54,031 bases of DNA, from positions 1 to 54,031 of the forward strand of contig SLTG01000004.1 in assembly GCA_007130045.1 (NCBI GenBank). The letters run 5' to 3'. Within the stretch, counting starts at the first letter, position 1. Every line of letters starts with the position of its first letter. The notes beneath the pieces are model-generated. The model was given only the letters and a program-made list of their open reading frames with translations, did not search any database and was not told the origin of the DNA. The position numbers and the translations under genes are program-made. The DNA comes from Opitutales bacterium. Lineage in GTDB: Bacteria; Verrucomicrobiota; Verrucomicrobiia; Opitutales; T3Sed10-336. Shown one piece after another: positions 34,416 through 43,723 of this stretch.

Positions 34416-34757
34416 GCCTTTCGGGTTCGTGTTCTTGATGCGTTCAGATTAAGAGGAACGGACGGGGTGTTCATCGGACAACGCCCGGCGCTGCCAAACG
34501 CAGGTCACAGTACAGTAAACACTTGCGACGGTCCCTCGCTTTTCGGTTGTCTTAACATTCTTCCATGTTAAAGTACGCGTGGTCCTCGTCACTTCCCGGC
34601 ATGATGCAGGCCACGATATTCCGGAACTCATCCGCGTTGAGTGTGTTGTTCAATCCGGACCGCATTTGAAATATTGCGGTTTACCGACAGGCGACAGACA
34701 CGATTGGTGGAACGCGAGGGATAACCTTGTCGGGGTGAGCCGGATCGCTATGTTCGG
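34416..34757. other. Intergenic stretch before the P-type ATPase
   Basis: About 340 bases. It holds copy 2 of repeat R2 (34471-34557) and otherwise no supportable gene. No copper-regulator operator palindrome was recognised. Confidence 0.4.
34471..34557. repeat. Dispersed repeat R2, copy 2
   Basis: Similar to 22721-22808 over about 88 bases, with conserved blocks TCATCGG, GCCAAACGC, GCGAC, GTCCCTCG and TTTTCGGTTGTCT. Minus-strand translations are also alike (KRGTVASV here, IRGTVAGV in copy 1), though neither copy forms a convincing gene. Confidence 0.6.
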
Positions 34758-37112
34758 ATGCACTCAGAGACAATTACCATGAAGGAAAAAGACACTTGTT
34801 CGCGCGAAACCCTTAAAGACGACGATGATGCGGGGCATCATGAATCCTGCTGCGGGGGCGCTCATGCAACCGGAGAACTCCGTTCGGACAAGGCTTATTT
34901 CTGTCCGATGTGTCCGGGGACCGAGTCGGACACGCCGGGTGATTGTCCGATGTGCGGGATGCGCCTGGAGAAGAATCCCGCCCGCCGACGCGGTGAAGTG
35001 GGGCTGTACACGTGTCCGATGCACCCCGAGATCGAGAAAGGTGCGCCCGGCGAATGTCCCATTTGTGGAATGGCGCTCGTGTTGAAATCGGGTACCGGAG
35101 GCGCAGAGGACGACCCCGAGATTCGCGACCTTGGAAGACGGTTCTGGATCGCCCTCGCGCTGACCCTCCCGGTAGTGGTCGTCGCAATGGCGCCGATGCT
35201 TCCGGGGCTGGATCTGGAAGGCTGGCTGCCCCACGGGGTACGGCAATGGATCGAACTGCTGTTGACGACCCCGGTCGTGCTCTGGGCGGGATCGATTTTC
35301 TTCGTTCGCGCCTGGCACTCAATGGTGAACCGCAGTCCGAATATGTTCACGCTGATCGGGATCGGTGTGGGAACCGCGTACGTTTACAGCGTGATCGCCG
35401 TGCTGCTTCCCGGCATTTTTCCGCCGGCCTTTCAGATGGAAGGGATTGTTGAGGTCTATTTCGAGGCGGCTGCAGTGATCACGACGCTGGTCCTGCTCGG
35501 CCAGTTGATCGAAGCCAAAGCCCGCGACCGCACCGGGCAGGCGATCCGGGCTTTGCTCGACCTCGAGCCGCGGCGCGCGCGAAGGGTGGTGGACGGAGAT
35601 GAGGAGGAAGTTCCGGGGGAGGAGATTCGTCCGGGCGATCTGCTGCGAGTGAGGCCCGGCGAAAAGATTCCGGTGGACGGAGAAGTTGTCGAGGGGAAGA
35701 GCACGGTCGATGAATCAATGATTACCGGCGAACCGATCCCAGTGGAAAAGGGCGCCGAAGAATCGGTGATCGGCGCAACCATCAACCAGACGGGTACCCT
35801 CCTGATCCGGGCGACGCGCGTTGGCGGCGATACACTCCTGTCGCAGATCATTCACCTGGTCTCCGAGGCCCGCAGAAGTCGCGCCCCGATTCAGAAGACC
35901 GTGGACAAAGTGGCGTCGTGGTTCGTGCCTATCGTAGTGGCCGTTGCCGTCCTGACGGCGTTGATTTGGGGATTGGCGGGCCCGTCTCCCGCGATGGCGT
36001 TCGCCGTTGTGAACGCGGTTGCGGTCCTGATCATCGCGTGCCCTTGCGCGCTCGGACTCGCGACGCCGATGTCGATCATGGTGGGAATCGGCAAAGGAGC
36101 CGGTCTCGGAATTCTCATAAGAAATGCCGAAGCGATCGAGAAGGCGCGGGACGTAACGCACTTGGTGACGGACAAGACGGGCACACTCACGCAGGGCAGG
36201 CCGGCGGTGACCGAGGTCTGGTCTGCCGAAGGGATTTCAGAAGAAGAAGTTCTGTCGTCCGCGGCCGCCGTCGAGGAGCACAGCGAACATCCCATCGCGC
36301 GTTCGATCGCCGATGAAGCGAAAAAGAGAGGTCTGTCGTGGAGTGCGGTGACCGATTTTGAATCGATTACCGGTAAGGGAGTTGTTGGGAGCGCGGAAGG
36401 ATCGACCGTGCGGGCCGGCACGGAAGGGTTTGTCGCGGGTGAGAAAAGTACTGGTCCGAATGCGATCGCGGATCATCGACAAACGCTCGAAGGCCGCGCA
36501 CGGACGCTTGTTTTTGTCGCGTGCGACGACCGCGTGATCGGCGTGATCGGCGTATCCGATCCCATCAAGGCCACGAGCCGTGAAGCAGTGCGGAAACTGC
36601 ACGACCTGGGAATAACCGTGATCATGGCGACCGGTGACAATGAGGCAACCGCGAGAACTGTGGGCGCGGAACTTGGAATCGACGAGATTCATGCGGGGAT
36701 CTCCCTGGATGCAAAGCACGCCCTGGTGGAGCGGTTGCGCGGAGAGGGCCACGTGGTGGCGATGGCGGGTGACGGAATCAACGACGCGCCTGCGCTTGCC
36801 GCCGCCGACGTCGGCATCGCAATGGGCAACGGAACCGATGTGGCGATCGAGACCGCCTCCATCACGCTCGTAAAAGGTGATCTCAACGGCGTCGCTACCG
36901 CGCTTCGTCTGAGCCGCGCGGTTTCACGCAATATCCGCCAGAACCTCTTCTTCGCGTTCATCTACAACAGCCTCGGCATTCCGATCGCCGCCGGAGTGCT
37001 CTATCCGCTGATCGGCCTTCTCCTCAACCCGATGATCGCCGGCGCCGCCATGGCGTTCAGCAGTGTTTCTGTAATCGCCAACGCCCTGCGCCTCCAGCGA
37101 ACGCGATTTTAA
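34758..37112 (+). CDS. Copper-type heavy-metal P1B ATPase
   Basis: 784 residues. Two tandem heavy-metal-binding repeats lie at the N-terminus: [20 protein letters not shown] and [20 protein letters not shown], preceded by a Cys/His-rich [10 protein letters not shown]. Eight transmembrane helices are predicted, with CPC in [19 protein letters not shown]. Actuator motif [12 protein letters not shown], phosphorylation motif [13 protein letters not shown] (HP motif) and [20 protein letters not shown] are all present. CPC with these N-terminal repeats indicates Cu(I) or Ag(I) efflux from the cytoplasm. A second start (ATG 34779) is possible. No copper sensor lies nearby. Confidence 0.9.
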   Translation: MHSETITMKEKDTCSRETLKDDDDAGHHESCCGGAHATGELRSDKAYFCPMCPGTESDTPGDCPMCGMRLEKNPARRRGEVGLYTCPMHPEIEKGAPGECPICGMALVLKSGTGGAEDDPEIRDLGRRFWIALALTLPVVVVAMAPMLPGLDLEGWLPHGVRQWIELLLTTPVVLWAGSIFFVRAWHSMVNRSPNMFTLIGIGVGTAYVYSVIAVLLPGIFPPAFQMEGIVEVYFEAAAVITTLVLLGQLIEAKARDRTGQAIRALLDLEPRRARRVVDGDEEEVPGEEIRPGDLLRVRPGEKIPVDGEVVEGKSTVDESMITGEPIPVEKGAEESVIGATINQTGTLLIRATRVGGDTLLSQIIHLVSEARRSRAPIQKTVDKVASWFVPIVVAVAVLTALIWGLAGPSPAMAFAVVNAVAVLIIACPCALGLATPMSIMVGIGKGAGLGILIRNAEAIEKARDVTHLVTDKTGTLTQGRPAVTEVWSAEGISEEEVLSSAAAVEEHSEHPIARSIADEAKKRGLSWSAVTDFESITGKGVVGSAEGSTVRAGTEGFVAGEKSTGPNAIADHRQTLEGRARTLVFVACDDRVIGVIGVSDPIKATSREAVRKLHDLGITVIMATGDNEATARTVGAELGIDEIHAGISLDAKHALVERLRGEGHVVAMAGDGINDAPALAAADVGIAMGNGTDVAIETASITLVKGDLNGVATALRLSRAVSRNIRQNLFFAFIYNSLGIPIAAGVLYPLIGLLLNPMIAGAAMAFSSVSVIANALRLQRTRF

Positions 37113-37532
37113 GGGCGAGTCCGAACAAGCGAAATAAGAAAACGCGCGTTAATTTTCAATTCAAGTGCCCCGGATTGCTGCGGCCAAAGCAACAAATCGC
37201 TATATTTCGTCCATCGTTTAGGTCTTCTTCCATGGCATAATCGCCATATTGACGTGTTTCCGATGTCTTGGGGTTGTGGCAAAGAGCCGGTGGACCCCAT
37301 CCTCGCCTTCGGGAGCCGGGTCGCATCCCTGGTGCTCGCCGATCAACCGTATGACCGGGCAATAGCCCTGCCGGGTCATGAACTGAAAGTCCGAATGCGC
37401 CACGAAACGAAGCATCGACTTACAGGCGTGATCGTAACTTACTGGATTCCGTTCTCTTACGCACACGGCTTTCAACCTGATAGGCCGGCGGCAATAAAAA
37501 CGAGACGTTTTGCGCTGCTACAGCGGCTTCGT
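37113..37532. other. Intergenic stretch, possible gene relic
   Basis: About 420 bases. A minus-strand frame at 37218-37475 has a protein-like composition (GYCPVIRLIGEHQGCDPAPE near its middle) but no match to a family I know. This may be a decayed gene or mobile-element fragment at the left border of the accessory island. Confidence 0.3.
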
Positions 37533-38435
37533 TCAACCACCACTAGGCAACGGATCATCAGGCTTAATATTATTTCTGGTTGTGGCACCAGAAACGAATA
37601 TCTTGGAAAAACCTTGTACCGCCTGTCCCGCATTATACAGGCCCCATCTGACCTGCTGATCGCCACTGCCACGCCCATCGTGAGAATCTCTAAGGACCTC
37701 CTTGCCATCCATCCAGATTATATAGTCCGTGCCGTTATCCCTGACGACAATGTCAAATGAAGTCCCTATTACGCCGGAGGCGATCTTCACACGTGAACGT
37801 CCCAGCCTTCCGACATACAAATCTCCATTATCCATGCTTAGGTTCACTGCCCAGTAAGTCCTATTGTACTTGATCTGAAATATTGCAGTGTTATTTTGGG
37901 TTGTGGGAGATACCATGGAGATAATCGTATATCTTGCAGACCATTCATTCCATTGGCCTTTCGGACCAAAATTCCCGAAGGCTTCAACCCGGGGGCGTGG
38001 CCTGGTATCACTGTTGCTTTCGCCCTCAAACAGTCTGAAAACCTGAGTATTACCATCTTCCTGATACCAGCGGCTCCATTTGTAAAAGTCTTTTCGTTGT
38101 GTTGCAGTTGTATTGGTGCCGATAGTATGAATTCTAATGTCCTCCATAATCGGGCGATTCGCGATATCACCAACCTCAACAAGTGATTCATTCACGGTTA
38201 TTTTTGAGCCCGATACCCCGCCTGACTCATTTGTTGCATTTCTAAAGTCGGTAGACCAGTCTGCGTCTTCGCCGGTTTGCGTGTAAAGATCCCGAGAAAA
38301 AAGCTGCTGATTAAAAAGTAAAGCAAAACCTGCCATCCCGATACATAGGTTTCGAATTGATGATCGGATAAGAAATCGCTTTCTATAGGGTGCGGGAAAA
38401 CGTCCACTGGAATCGGTCTGAAGTTGTGCTCTCAT
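37533..38435 (-). CDS. Secreted beta-jelly-roll protein resembling PL7/PL13/PL20 polysaccharide lyases
   Basis: 300 residues from ATG 38435. The first ~25 residues (MRAQLQTDSSGRFPAPYRKR) are encoded by repeat cassette copy A and precede the signal helix NLCIGMAGFALLFN. The core has the PL7-like order of motifs: RPRVEAFGNFGPKGQWNEWS (R..E strand), AIFQIKYNRTYWAVNLS and QVRWGLYN. In true PL7 enzymes the second motif is QIH or QVH; here the His is Lys, so catalysis is uncertain and glycan binding is an alternative. More AT-rich than housekeeping genes. The predicted transcript start coincides with the ATG. Confidence 0.6.
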   Translation of the reverse strand: MRAQLQTDSSGRFPAPYRKRFLIRSSIRNLCIGMAGFALLFNQQLFSRDLYTQTGEDADWSTDFRNATNESGGVSGSKITVNESLVEVGDIANRPIMEDIRIHTIGTNTTATQRKDFYKWSRWYQEDGNTQVFRLFEGESNSDTRPRPRVEAFGNFGPKGQWNEWSARYTIISMVSPTTQNNTAIFQIKYNRTYWAVNLSMDNGDLYVGRLGRSRVKIASGVIGTSFDIVVRDNGTDYIIWMDGKEVLRDSHDGRGSGDQQVRWGLYNAGQAVQGFSKIFVSGATTRNNIKPDDPLPSGG

Positions 38436-38475
38436 GTAAAAAGATGTGCCATCTCGGGCTGGCGATGTCAAGTCC
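38367..38475 (-). repeat. Promoter-micro-ORF cassette, copy A
   Basis: Minus strand: TTGACA (38466-38471), 18-bp GC-rich spacer, ACATCT (38442-38447), then ATG at 38435, 7 nt after the -10. The reading frame MRAQLQTDSSGRFPAPYRKR, ending at a block AAGCGATTTCTTATC shared with copy D, stays open and becomes the N-terminus of the jelly-roll gene. Confidence 0.75.
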
Positions 38476-39090
38476 TTTGGAGGAAACCTGATAAAAAGGC
38501 CTCTTCGCTATTTGATATGGGTGATTACGGAGGGAAGCCTGAGAGCATTCCAGGGTCAATTGGCACTGTGTTAGTTGGCTGTCCCAACGACGAAGCCATT
38601 TAATAGCAAAACCTTAAGGTAAATAAGATGGGCCGAAACGCAGGGATTTTCCTGGCTTCGGCCTAAAAAGGGTTCTATTTTTCCGCGAGCTGATCAGTTG
38701 TTCGAATCTGGAATTTAACGTTAATATTGCCCTGATGTTGCAAAAATCGAAAAAGCCCGCCGTGGCGGCGTTGGGCTCTCGGCGCGCCGGGACTCGCTCA
38801 TCGAGCGCAGTACCTTCATGACAATTTCCATGAATGTTTTACGGGGTTCAAGATCCTTTGACAGACCTACCCCGTTCATCGCAACAATCGTATGTAACCC
38901 CCAGTGGAAACCATCAATTTCACAGGGCGATTGAAGGGGTCTCAATAGTCAAGGTGCGACATCATACAGTCCGTTGACGTCCGTGAAATGAGTTTTTCCC
39001 TCCCGCCATCGCCTCACGCGTTTTGAGCTCTTTGTTTTTGCCTTTCGCGCAAGGCTACGGCGAAATGGTCCCGAACGGCCGGCACGGAAT
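38472..39090. other. Intergenic stretch with a hairpin and no supported gene
   Basis: About 620 bases. GGCCGAA (38631-38637) pairs with TTCGGCC (38657-38663), with an inner CAGG/CCTG pairing; it may end transcripts of the beta-helix gene. A minus-strand frame at 38721-38945 (74 codons) is Arg/Ser-rich at its end and has no recognisable motif. Confidence 0.4.
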
Positions 39091-41655
39091 TTACAGCATA
39101 TCGATACGCACTTTCAGGCGAAAGAATCTGCGGCCTTCAATACCGTCAGGAAACTCAACGACAACGCGGCGTCCTGTGCCTGCGATATCCCGGGCGTCCT
39201 CAAGCTCGTGCCAGATCGAGAAGTCTTCAGAATATTCCACCGTGTAATACCGTATGAGACCCTCATAACCCGGACCTGTCGCCTCCCTGGTGTTGAATGC
39301 CAGAGTGAATGGGTCGCCGGTGTCATCAATTTCCAATGGAGGATCAAAGTTTGGCACGGCGGGATCGGTGCCGAGGATGTATTCAGCCCAATTGTCGTAG
39401 GCGTCGCCGTCCGGGTTGGCGGTCATCGCCGCCTCTCCGGTGTCGTCGGTTGTGCCGAAATGGTGCGAACGCCACATTTCGGTTCTGGTTAGCCAAAACG
39501 GGGGCGGGGAGACGAATGAAACCGAGTTGATGCTGTTCCAGTCGTTCACGGTATTACCATAGCCGATTATGCGGATATATCGAGCAACGGTTTCGGTGAC
39601 ATCGTAGGATTGGGGAGTATTGGACAGCGAGCTGGTAGAACCCGAGAGGTCCGAGTAAACATTCGTCCAGGCAACCCCATCCATAGAGGTTTCAATTTCA
39701 AAGCTGAAGAAGCGCTCGTTCCCATTAAACCAGGCAATCCAGGCCTGGGAGACCGTTGCCGGCTCTTCCAGCATGAACTCGATGTATTGACCGTCACCCT
39801 GTGCCGACCACCGGGTATCCGGATCGTCGTCGAGGGTGTTTTCCGGAACATTGGGATCTTGATGATCACTTGCCGTCACGGAGGCAACCTTTAGCGGGAT
39901 CAAGGGTTCAACGGGTTCCGGATCGACGCCGGAATCATCTCCCAGTCGCCGCGCCAACTGATCCAGGTAAAGGGATTGCGGCTGCAAGGTGGCGCCCTGG
40001 CCTATTCCCTCGACGATATCCACAGGAGCGGAGCGGATGCCACCCACATCATAGCGGAAGGCCCAATTGTCAGGCGGCTGATAACGTACATCCGGTCTAT
40101 CCCCGCTGGTTCCGATCACATACCCGTAGCGAGTTTGCGATGTGGCCACAGCCAAAGGAAAGCGGTTGCCCATCGCCCGTATATTCCAGACAACCGAATG
40201 CGCGGTCACGGCATTGTGATCATTGGCGACGCCAAGGCGATGCACGATACGGTACAAGCTGTTGTGCATCGTCATATCGTCAATCAGGCAGGACGGGGAA
40301 AACCACATGTGGAAGTCAGAGCCGCTTGAGCCCGTACGCAGCCGGCCGGTGACCCCGGTACATTTGCGTGAATCAGCGTCCAGCGATCGGTGGATGACGA
40401 TTCCCGAGGCGCGCATGAACGAAATAACAAATCCATGACGGAATGTTTCGGCGGAACAGTCCGTCAAAAGAATTTCGTTGGATTGAATACGAAAGCCGTA
40501 GCCATTTCCACCCCCGCCGCCATATTGGGCGCTTTTCAAGTGAACGGACTCCAAGGTAACCCCGCGGCATTCATCGAGAATTATGCCGTTTGAAAGCATA
40601 TGCGAACCCGCGCTATTCACATTGGGCTGGTAGGAGCTGACATTTCTAATCCAACTGTTGCGAATTCGGGTAATATCGATGAGCCATGACTGATGATTGT
40701 GGTAAGCCCCGTTGGAGGAATTGCTGTGGGCGTTATTATTGAGAGTTCCATCGGGATCCTGCCATCCAGTGGTGTTCGTGGATTCGCGATTACCGATGGC
40801 GAGGTTTTCGATACCCACCTCTTCGAGCATTGGGGGTGCCAGATAAACGCGGGCATTGTCGCGGGGTTTCAGTGCGTAGCGCAGTGGCACGTCGATTTCA
40901 ATTTCATTGGTTGATGAATTGATGGCGACAATCTGGCGGTAAAAAGTCGTTCCCCGCAAACTGCTCTTCCTTGCTTTCCATTCGACTTCCAAATGCTCAT
41001 CGGCCCAGGCATCGGTCATATTATTCCGGACAATCACCCAATCGCCCGCGGAAAATTGAGACACCGATTGAACCGGGATGAACCGGGTAGGAGTCATTAA
41101 GTCGGCTGTGATGTTCGTCATGCTCGAGCTGTGATTGCTGTTCCAACCCGGACCGGATGCGGGAATAACCTTGATAATGGCCTTTTGGCGCATATTGCTG
41201 CTATTGTTGAAGATCCGGGTTTGGTTGGGTCCGGCTCCGCGAAGCACGACATGGGAATGACGGATTTCCAGGCAATGGTCGCGAGAACCCGGTTCGACCC
41301 GGTAGGTTCCCGGCGGGAGAAATACCACACCTCCACCTTGGTTGCCAACGTCGTCAATGGCGGCTTGTATGGCGGCGGTGGAACTCGTCGCACCCGTGGG
41401 ATCGGCAGCGTAGGGCCTGTCGGTTACATCGACCGAAATACCGGGGTCAGAAGTGGGTAGGGGGATCTCCCCCATGTGGTAGCCCGCATACGAGAAATCC
41501 TGTATAAACGCATCCGTGTAGAAATTGGCATTCTCAGGAGGCGTCCAATCTTCCGGGTAATAAGTGCTGCGCCATGAGGACTGAGCGGTGGCTGTGGGTA
41601 TCAATAGTAAGAGGAAATTAAACCCAATGAATGCAAGTTGAAATTTCAAGTTCAT
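39091..41655 (-). CDS. Secreted pectate-lyase-3-like beta-helix protein with discoidin (F5/8 C) domain
   Basis: 854 residues from ATG 41655, directly before the signal peptide LAFIGFNFLLLLIPTATAQ; ATG 41706 would add 17 residues encoded by the promoter repeat. Beta-helix part: RPYAADPTGATSSTAAIQAA, GGGVVFLPPGTYRVEP, VVLRGAGPNQTRIFNNSSN, WIRNVSSYQPNVNSAG. This is the pectate_lyase_3/GH55-like opening. Discoidin-like carbohydrate-binding domain around residues 600-730 (NTLDDDPDTRWSAQGDGQYI, RYIRIIGYGN). The C-terminal ~90 residues are a beta module (TVEYSEDFSIWHELEDARD) common at the end of secreted Verrucomicrobiota proteins. Likely acts on an extracellular polysaccharide; substrate unknown. 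Confidence 0.78.
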   Translation of the reverse strand: MNLKFQLAFIGFNFLLLLIPTATAQSSWRSTYYPEDWTPPENANFYTDAFIQDFSYAGYHMGEIPLPTSDPGISVDVTDRPYAADPTGATSSTAAIQAAIDDVGNQGGGVVFLPPGTYRVEPGSRDHCLEIRHSHVVLRGAGPNQTRIFNNSSNMRQKAIIKVIPASGPGWNSNHSSSMTNITADLMTPTRFIPVQSVSQFSAGDWVIVRNNMTDAWADEHLEVEWKARKSSLRGTTFYRQIVAINSSTNEIEIDVPLRYALKPRDNARVYLAPPMLEEVGIENLAIGNRESTNTTGWQDPDGTLNNNAHSNSSNGAYHNHQSWLIDITRIRNSWIRNVSSYQPNVNSAGSHMLSNGIILDECRGVTLESVHLKSAQYGGGGGNGYGFRIQSNEILLTDCSAETFRHGFVISFMRASGIVIHRSLDADSRKCTGVTGRLRTGSSGSDFHMWFSPSCLIDDMTMHNSLYRIVHRLGVANDHNAVTAHSVVWNIRAMGNRFPLAVATSQTRYGYVIGTSGDRPDVRYQPPDNWAFRYDVGGIRSAPVDIVEGIGQGATLQPQSLYLDQLARRLGDDSGVDPEPVEPLIPLKVASVTASDHQDPNVPENTLDDDPDTRWSAQGDGQYIEFMLEEPATVSQAWIAWFNGNERFFSFEIETSMDGVAWTNVYSDLSGSTSSLSNTPQSYDVTETVARYIRIIGYGNTVNDWNSINSVSFVSPPPFWLTRTEMWRSHHFGTTDDTGEAAMTANPDGDAYDNWAEYILGTDPAVPNFDPPLEIDDTGDPFTLAFNTREATGPGYEGLIRYYTVEYSEDFSIWHELEDARDIAGTGRRVVVEFPDGIEGRRFFRLKVRIDML

Positions 41656-41717
41656 AGGAATTCGGTTTTCGGTCTTGGATCCGCTGATATCATCTTCAAG
41701 CGCCATTGCTATAGTGG

Positions 41718-41746
41718 AAAGTAGCGAAACTGGGCGGCAAAGTCAA
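41718..41746 (-). promoter_or_regulatory. Diverged fifth promoter copy (B') before the beta-helix gene
   Basis: Minus strand: TTGACT (41741-41746), 17 bp including GCCGCCCAGTTTCGC, then TACTTT (41718-41723). Spacer and -10 resemble those of copy B (GCCGGCCCGATTCCGC). The TGA ending the copy B micro-ORF (41743-41745) lies inside this -35 box. Confidence 0.5.
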
Positions 41747-41832
41747 AAAAAGTTTACATTATTTGGCAGGACATCGCTTTGCGGACGTGACGGGACACGC
41801 CCGCAGGGAGCGGTCTTAAGGAGCACTTTCAT
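41743..41832 (-). CDS. 29-residue micro-ORF of cassette copy B
   Basis: ATG 41832 to TGA 41743. The translation begins MKVLLKTAPCGRVPSRPQSD. The ATG lies 7 nt after the -10 TATATT, so the message would be leaderless. Related frames occur in copies A, C and D. No similarity to a named peptide family. Confidence 0.35.
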   Translation of the reverse strand: MKVLLKTAPCGRVPSRPQSDVLPNNVNFF

Positions 41833-41880
41833 AATGGCAATATAGCGGAATCGGGCCGGCGAGGTCAAGTCCGGCTTCAG
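41760..41880 (-). repeat. Promoter-micro-ORF cassette, copy B
   Basis: Minus strand: CTGAAGCCGGAC, TTGACC (41863-41868), spacer of 18, TATATT (41839-41844), ATG 41832. Spacer TCGCCGGCCCGATTCCGC is identical to that of copy D. It lies between the end of the enolase-superfamily gene and the beta-helix gene. Confidence 0.78.
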
Positions 41881-41915
41881 TCTGGGAAACACCAGGTGTG
41901 ATCGCGGGAATGAAG

Positions 41916-43001
41916 TCACAGGGTTTGAATTTTATACTCTGATTGCTCCATCCATTTTTTGCAAATAGTAACACCCCATCCTGGCCCGTCAGGAATTTGC
42001 AACATGCCATTCGAAACTTTCAATTCCGGTTCAAATATGCCTTCAACCCAGGGGGCATCTTCTATAGAGAATTCAAGAGGACCCGCATTGTCAATAGCAC
42101 CCAACATATGAGCGGTAAACACTGTTACCATAGACAGATTGGCAGCATGCGGTCTTACAGGCATGCCCGCACCTGCTGCCATTTGTGCAACACGCATAGC
42201 GCGACTTATACCTCCGATATAGCATATATCAGGTTGTACAATATCAACTACTCTGTCATTGATCATTTGCTTGAATATTCCTAGACTGACATCCTGTTCT
42301 CCACCAGCAACTGGAATATCCAGGGCTCTTGTTACTTGTGCTGTCCAATCGAGTTCCCAATATGGACAAGGTTCTTCAAAATGTCCTACATTATAATCTT
42401 CTAGCATACGCCCCACTTCAATGGCTCTATTGGGAGAGTAACAACTGTTAGCATCCACATATAGGATCGTATCTTCTCCGAGTGCTTTCCTCACAGTTGG
42501 AACGATTTCCTCTGTCCTTCCCGGGCTTGCATCTTTGTTATGTCCGCATTGACTTCCCACTCTTATTTTAAAAGCCTTAAAGCCATTAGCGTTTTTTAAC
42601 TTTACAAGACGTTCTGCTTCATCTTTAGGAGTAATGTCTCTTCGCATACTTGATCCATATACATCAATATATTTGGGCTTGCCTCCTAGCAGTTCACACA
42701 CACTTTTCCCCAATCGTTTTCCGTGAAGATCCCATAGTGCGGTATCTAAACCACCTACAGCACGACAGGTATGGGAACCGGGAAACTTGGAATTTTGTTC
42801 GAGGCAGTGCTGTATTAATTTATCAATATTAAACACATCAATGTCCAAAGCATGGGGAGCAATTTGCTGATGCAAAATTTGTGCTGTTATGTTTGCATGA
42901 TAGGGAGCTATCTGCCCATATCCTTCTAAACCATCTTCAGTTCTTACACGGACTAGAGAAATCTTTGGTTGTGTAAATGTTTCTATGCTGGAAATTCTCA
43001 T
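41916..43001 (-). CDS. Enolase-superfamily (mandelate racemase/muconate lactonizing type) sugar-acid dehydratase or racemase
   Basis: 361 residues. N-terminal capping domain (IETFTQPKISLVRVRTEDGL), then the barrel with FKAFKIRVGSQ (second strand, K-x-R instead of K-x-K), metal ligands in LYVDANSCYS (Asp), HFEEPCPYWEL (Glu) and GGEQDVSLG (Glu), and PHAANLSMV late (candidate general base His). This Mg-dependent family abstracts the alpha proton of sugar acids, fitting uronate breakdown beside lyase-like proteins. The gene is markedly AT-rich, uses A/T-ending codons and has a clear GAAGGAG before ATG, unlike its neighbours: probable transfer. Confidence 0.85.
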   Translation of the reverse strand: MRISSIETFTQPKISLVRVRTEDGLEGYGQIAPYHANITAQILHQQIAPHALDIDVFNIDKLIQHCLEQNSKFPGSHTCRAVGGLDTALWDLHGKRLGKSVCELLGGKPKYIDVYGSSMRRDITPKDEAERLVKLKNANGFKAFKIRVGSQCGHNKDASPGRTEEIVPTVRKALGEDTILYVDANSCYSPNRAIEVGRMLEDYNVGHFEEPCPYWELDWTAQVTRALDIPVAGGEQDVSLGIFKQMINDRVVDIVQPDICYIGGISRAMRVAQMAAGAGMPVRPHAANLSMVTVFTAHMLGAIDNAGPLEFSIEDAPWVEGIFEPELKVSNGMLQIPDGPGWGVTICKKWMEQSEYKIQTL

Positions 43002-43201
43002 GATTTATTTTCTCCTTCAAAATAAACGCCATAAGCCAGAAGCTGTCTTTTTTAAGACGCGATATGGCAGGCAAAACAGCGGTTTTTGTTTGCAAATGCG
43101 CACTCGAGTCTGATGTCATATATCATATCTGCTGCAAACAGATTTTCTGAATAGATCTACAGCTTTTACTTAACACTTTCTAGGCTCCAATTCAGCTAAT
43201 G

Positions 43202-43288
43202 CTACCTCGTCTCTGCTTGATTAGATATCAAGTCGCTTTTCGGGAAGTTCGTGCAAACGCTCACTAGACCCTGAAGGTGCGCCTTCAT
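43202..43288 (-). CDS. 28-residue micro-ORF of cassette copy C
   Basis: ATG 43288 to TAG 43202. The translation begins MKAHLQGLVSVCTNFPKSDL. The start lies 7 nt after the predicted -10 ACACTT, as in copies A and B. It ends about 200 bases before the enolase gene, so that gene would use its own Shine-Dalgarno on a longer transcript. Confidence 0.35.
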   Translation of the reverse strand: MKAHLQGLVSVCTNFPKSDLISNQAETR

Positions 43289-43338
43289 GTAAAAAAGTGT
43301 GCCGAATCTGGCTAGCGATGTCAACGTCCGGCTTCAGA
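43224..43338 (-). repeat. Promoter-micro-ORF cassette, copy C
   Basis: Minus strand: CTGAAGCCGGACG, TTGACA (43319-43324), spacer of 18, ACACTT (43295-43300), TTTTTACATGAAGGCGCAC. The start region TTTTTACATGA is shared with copy A and the 5' flank with copy B. It is oriented toward the enolase-superfamily gene. Confidence 0.75.
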
Positions 43339-43502
43339 GGTGTCTCGAACGCTCTCGAGGCGTGGGTGATACGTAAATGTCCGAACTGCTTCTTGTGAAC
43401 CGAATCGAACTGAAATTTCCGGCAGGATATTATTGCTTCCGACCTTAGCGGGAATGGCACTCGGTTAATGGCGTTGTGGAGCACTGTACCTCCATCCTGT
43501 GC

Positions 43503-43541
43503 CATAACGACAAACCCCACCAGCCGTCAGGCTGGTGGGGT
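43503..43541 (-). terminator. Strong hairpin, probable terminator of the CBM-like gene
   Basis: CCCCACCAGCC and GGCTGGTGGGG pair perfectly (12 bp with the flanking A-T) around GTCA/TGAC. On the minus strand the stem is followed by TTTGTCGTT. It lies about 180 bases after the stop of the 43724-44470 gene. Confidence 0.55.
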
Positions 43542-43723
43542 GTCTCGGCGAACCCGATGAATATCGCAGGTCTTCCGCCGCCTGATTCTCCCCGACTGTT
43601 CGCCTTATCCGAGTGTCATTCACCCTAGCGGAGAATACTCACGCGTCATATACTGGTTTATCTTCGGTAACGGATCCTTGAAATAAATCTATATTAATGA
43701 ACAAGGTGCCATCAACCGCTGGC

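Larger units (their letters stand above)
43002..43723. other. Intergenic stretch with cassette C and a strong hairpin
   Basis: About 720 bases between two minus-strand genes. It contains cassette copy C (43224-43338) and the hairpin at 43514-43541. The rest has no convincing gene; a minus-strand frame at 43221-43520 runs through the cassette and is not believable. Confidence 0.5.

Noticed and set aside
38436-38471. TTG start 12 codons upstream for the jelly-roll protein
   Set aside because: The TTG is the first half of the -35 box TTGACA and the frame then runs through the promoter spacer.
43221-43520. 99-codon minus-strand frame
   Set aside because: It reads across cassette C and the hairpin border with no motif; treated as chance.
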